DNA of 16,396 nucleotides from CALCMJ01 sp964475415. GTDB lineage: Bacteria; Bacteroidota; Bacteroidia; Chitinophagales; Saprospiraceae. A program made the translations under genes and the position numbers. The notes under the pieces were generated by a model, which was not told where the DNA came from, did no database searches, and saw nothing but the letters and a program-made list of their open reading frames with translations. The DNA is taken from contig CAYYWZ010000082.1 in the NCBI GenBank assembly GCA_964475415.1, forward strand, positions 1-16,396, written 5' to 3'. This document shows positions 13,989 through 16,396 of the stretch, piece by piece. The number at the start of each line of letters is the position of its first letter. Position 1 is the first letter of the stretch.

Positions 13989-15212
13989 TTACATGTTCTT
14001 GATGATTTCATCACCGAACTCTGAGCATTTTACAAGTGTTGCGTTTTTCATCAATCTTTCGAAATCGTAAGTTACGTTCTTAGATTTGATAGCACCTTTA
14101 AGTCCTTTCTCTATCGTTCTAGCCGCTTTTTTCCAGCCCATATATTCTAGCATCATAACACCAGAAAGAATTACTGAACTAGGATTCACTTTGTCCTGTC
14201 CAGCATACTTAGGAGCTGTACCGTGTGTTGCTTCGAATACACCGATGCCTGTTTCATAATTGATATTTGCACCAGGAGCAATTCCTATTCCTCCTACTGC
14301 TGCTGCCAGTGCATCAGAAATATAATCACCATTAAGATTAAGTGTAGCAATCACATCATACTCGGCAGGTCTAAGTAAGATCTGTTGTAAAAATGCATCT
14401 GCGATAACATCTTTTATTATGATCTCTCTTCCTTTAGAATTGATTACCTGCCATGGTCCTCCTTGGTAATCTGTAGCACCGAATTCTTTCTTAGCTAGTT
14501 CGTAACCCCATTCTTTGAATTTACCTTCCGTAAATTTCATGATGTTACCTTTATGTACTAATGTTACAGACTTAGCTTTTCTTGCTATAGCATCTTTTAT
14601 TGCTGCTCTTACTAGTCTTTCAGTTCCTTCTACAGATACAGGTTTTACACCTAGAGAAACAGTATCTGGGAATCTTATCCCTTTAGCTCCCATTTCATCT
14701 ATAAGGAATTTCTTTACTTTTTCATTAGCTTCCGTACCGTGCATGTATTCTATACCTGCATAGATGTCTTCAGTATTTTCTCTGAAAATTACCATGTCTA
14801 CTAGTCCTGGCTTTTTTACTGGAGATGGTACACCTCTGTACCATTTTACAGGTCTTACACAAGCATAAAGATCTAGCTTCTGTCTGATAGCAACATTTAG
14901 CGATCTAAATCCTCCTCCTACAGGTGTTGTTAGCGGGCCTTTTATAGATACAAGATTTTCTCTCATTGTATCTAGAGTAGCTTGTGGTAACCATTCTCCT
15001 GTTTTGTCATGAGCTTTCTGACCAGCATAAACCTCTTTCCAGTGAATTTTTCTTTTTCCTGCAAATGCTTTTTCTACAGCTGCATCTAATACTTTCTGAG
15101 CCGCTGCCCAAATATCAGGACCTATACCATCACCTTCTATAAAAGGTATGATAGGATTATCCGGTACGCTAAGTTTATTTCTTCTAGTTAATGTTATTTT
15201 TTCTCCTGCCAT
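13989..15212 (-). CDS. icd: NADP-dependent isocitrate dehydrogenase
   Basis: Cytoplasmic TCA-cycle enzyme converting isocitrate to 2-oxoglutarate and CO2 with NADPH formation. The 407-residue dimeric prokaryotic type is recognised by FIEGDGIGPDIW (24-35), the substrate loop GGFRSLNVAIRQ (Ser104, Asn106, Arg110, with Arg120 and Arg144), HKGNIMKFTEG (220-230, Lys221) and NLNGDYISDALA (metal-binding Asp296 and Asp300). The cofactor loop GTAPKYAG (331-338) has Lys335-Tyr336, which in this family indicates NADP rather than NAD. Ser104 is in the position phosphorylated by AceK in enteric bacteria, but whether that happens here is unknown. A near-consensus promoter and a strong terminator bracket it as a single-gene transcript. 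It is divergent from ruvB. Confidence 0.97.
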   Translation of the reverse strand: MAGEKITLTRRNKLSVPDNPIIPFIEGDGIGPDIWAAAQKVLDAAVEKAFAGKRKIHWKEVYAGQKAHDKTGEWLPQATLDTMRENLVSIKGPLTTPVGGGFRSLNVAIRQKLDLYACVRPVKWYRGVPSPVKKPGLVDMVIFRENTEDIYAGIEYMHGTEANEKVKKFLIDEMGAKGIRFPDTVSLGVKPVSVEGTERLVRAAIKDAIARKAKSVTLVHKGNIMKFTEGKFKEWGYELAKKEFGATDYQGGPWQVINSKGREIIIKDVIADAFLQQILLRPAEYDVIATLNLNGDYISDALAAAVGGIGIAPGANINYETGIGVFEATHGTAPKYAGQDKVNPSSVILSGVMMLEYMGWKKAARTIEKGLKGAIKSKNVTYDFERLMKNATLVKCSEFGDEIIKNM

Positions 15213-15242
15213 TTTTATGCTTGTTTTTTAATTTTGTAGGCG

Positions 15243-15273
15243 CAAAGGTAGAATTTAATAATTGCTTTCCACA
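15243..15273 (-). promoter_or_regulatory. Bacteroidota-type promoter of icd
   Basis: Read on the minus strand, TACCTTTG (15250-15243) is a full match to TAnnTTTG. TGTG (15273-15270), one mismatch from TTTG, lies 19 bases upstream, the usual spacing. The leader to the icd ATG would be about 25-30 bases. Confidence 0.65.
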
Positions 15274-15412
15274 GAATTTTACATACTAATACATTCCTAG
15301 ATTGCTATAAATGGCCACTTTTTGATAAAATATCACCTCTTTTGAGCTTCTATCTCATACTATCTGTGTAGAGTCTTAGACTTATTATACTTTTATGTTA
15401 TATATTCATTTT

Positions 15413-16396
15413 ATGGCGAATCCTAACCTAGATCCTTTTGACGATAATCTTACTCCGGAAGAAAAGCAGTTTGAGAAAGCATTGCGTCCTATAAGGTTTA
15501 GTGACTTCAGTGGACAGGACAAGATAGTAGACAACCTTTCAGTATTTATAGAAGCTGCTAAACTAAGGGAAGAAGCACTAGATCACGTATTATTGCACGG
15601 CCCTCCGGGATTAGGTAAAACTACACTGTCCCATATTATCGCTAACGAATTAGAGGCAAGTCTTAAATTGACATCTGGACCCGTACTAGAAAAACCTGGA
15701 GATCTAGCTGGACTGTTGACTAATCTAGAAGAAGGAGACGTACTCTTTATAGATGAGATACACAGGCTGAATAATGTTGTGGAGGAGTATCTGTATTCAG
15801 CCATGGAGGATTATAGAATTGACATAATGATAGATAGTGGCCCTAGTGCTCGGAGTATCCAGCTGACGCTAAATCCATTTACTCTCGTAGGAGCAACGAC
15901 AAGGATGGGATTGCTTACTTCACCACTTCGAGCTAGGTTTGGGATCACCTGTCATATGGATTATTATGATGTCAAAACGCTTAAAGGCATCATCAAAAGA
16001 AATGCTGAGATATTAGAAATTCCTATAGATGAAGAAGGTGCGCATATTATCGCTTCGAGAAGTAGAGGTACACCTCGTATTGCTAATGCACTTCTGAGAA
16101 GGATCAGAGATTTTGCCCAGATAAAAGGAACAGGTTCCATAGACAAGAAAATTGCTGTCTATGGATTAGAGGCATTGAATGTAGATGACTATGGTCTAGA
16201 TGAGATGGATAACAAAATTCTTTCTGCTATTATACAGAAGTTCAAAGGTGGGCCAGTCGGGCTTACAACCATAGCTACAGCTGTAGGAGAAGAATCAGGA
16301 ACGATAGAGGAAGTACATGAGCCATTCTTAATTATGGAAGGCTTCATACAACGGACACCTAGAGGAAGAGAAGCTACACAGAAAGCTTATGAACAT
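15413..16396 (+). CDS. ruvB: Holliday junction helicase RuvB, cut by the window end
   Basis: Motor ATPase of the RuvABC complex that drives branch migration of Holliday junctions. The frame runs open to the last base (328 codons); the usual length is about 340, so only a short C-terminal tail is missing. Visible motifs are LRPIRFSDFSGQ (24-35), Walker A GPPGLGKT (63-70), Walker B FIDEIH (112-117), sensor 1 GATTR (160-164) and the arginine-finger segment PLRARFG (171-177). The C-terminal winged helix begins around residue 255, with GGPVGLTTIA and the PRGRxAT motif near the end. An in-frame ATG at 15395 would add six hydrophobic residues; I prefer 15413, which gives the usual acidic N-terminus. 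No promoter box was identified with confidence. Confidence 0.96.
   Translation, partial: MANPNLDPFDDNLTPEEKQFEKALRPIRFSDFSGQDKIVDNLSVFIEAAKLREEALDHVLLHGPPGLGKTTLSHIIANELEASLKLTSGPVLEKPGDLAGLLTNLEEGDVLFIDEIHRLNNVVEEYLYSAMEDYRIDIMIDSGPSARSIQLTLNPFTLVGATTRMGLLTSPLRARFGITCHMDYYDVKTLKGIIKRNAEILEIPIDEEGAHIIASRSRGTPRIANALLRRIRDFAQIKGTGSIDKKIAVYGLEALNVDDYGLDEMDNKILSAIIQKFKGGPVGLTTIATAVGEESGTIEEVHEPFLIMEGFIQRTPRGREATQKAYEH

Noticed and set aside
1..16396. CRISPR array, tRNA or rRNA genes
   Set aside because: No regularly spaced direct repeats and no cloverleaf or rRNA-like sequence were seen by eye; a tRNA scan was not possible.

Overview
The window looks like a chromosomal scaffold piece from an AT-rich member of the Bacteroidota. 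Three things point there: start codons without clear Shine-Dalgarno sequences, promoters that fit the Bacteroidota -7 box TAnnTTTG (before icd and the IscA-type gene), and gene order typical of the phylum (a DUF7935-like gene beside a 5'-nucleotidase split into two proteins). The class cannot be fixed from this sequence. A run of 100 Ns (3102-3201) marks an assembly gap.

Left part (1-3101). The window opens in the last ~46 bases of a group II intron. A sigma-54-like promoter follows, with inverted repeats upstream, then a small heat-shock protein (Hsp20), an HtrA/DegP-type periplasmic serine protease, a 50-residue unknown ORF and a strong terminator. Next comes a ParD/ParE-type toxin-antitoxin pair whose toxin runs into the gap. 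The pair sits between two related 60-70-base imperfect palindromes (2455-2525 and 3237-3306), the most unusual structure in the window. This part has far fewer CTAG tetramers and fewer CTA leucine codons than everything right of the gap, so it is either acquired DNA or wrongly scaffolded.

Middle (3202-9342). A radical SAM protein with an N-terminal twitch-type cysteine cluster converges on a polytopic membrane protein that resembles a GT-C glycosyltransferase. After a 516-base non-coding stretch with one clear hairpin comes a large GH63/MGH1-type glucosidase-like protein. A 10-bp terminator hairpin separates it from the convergent dnaA.

Right part (9343-16396) is housekeeping. dnaA (minus) has a perfect inverted repeat just upstream. 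A three-gene minus-strand operon encodes a DUF7935-like membrane protein, a lipoprotein 5'-nucleotidase C-terminal domain and a Tat-exported metallophosphatase domain; the last two together make one UshA-like enzyme. An IscA/HesB-type Fe-S carrier, NADP-dependent isocitrate dehydrogenase (icd, minus) and ruvB (plus, cut by the window end) complete the window. No rRNA, tRNA, CRISPR array or complete insertion sequence was recognised.
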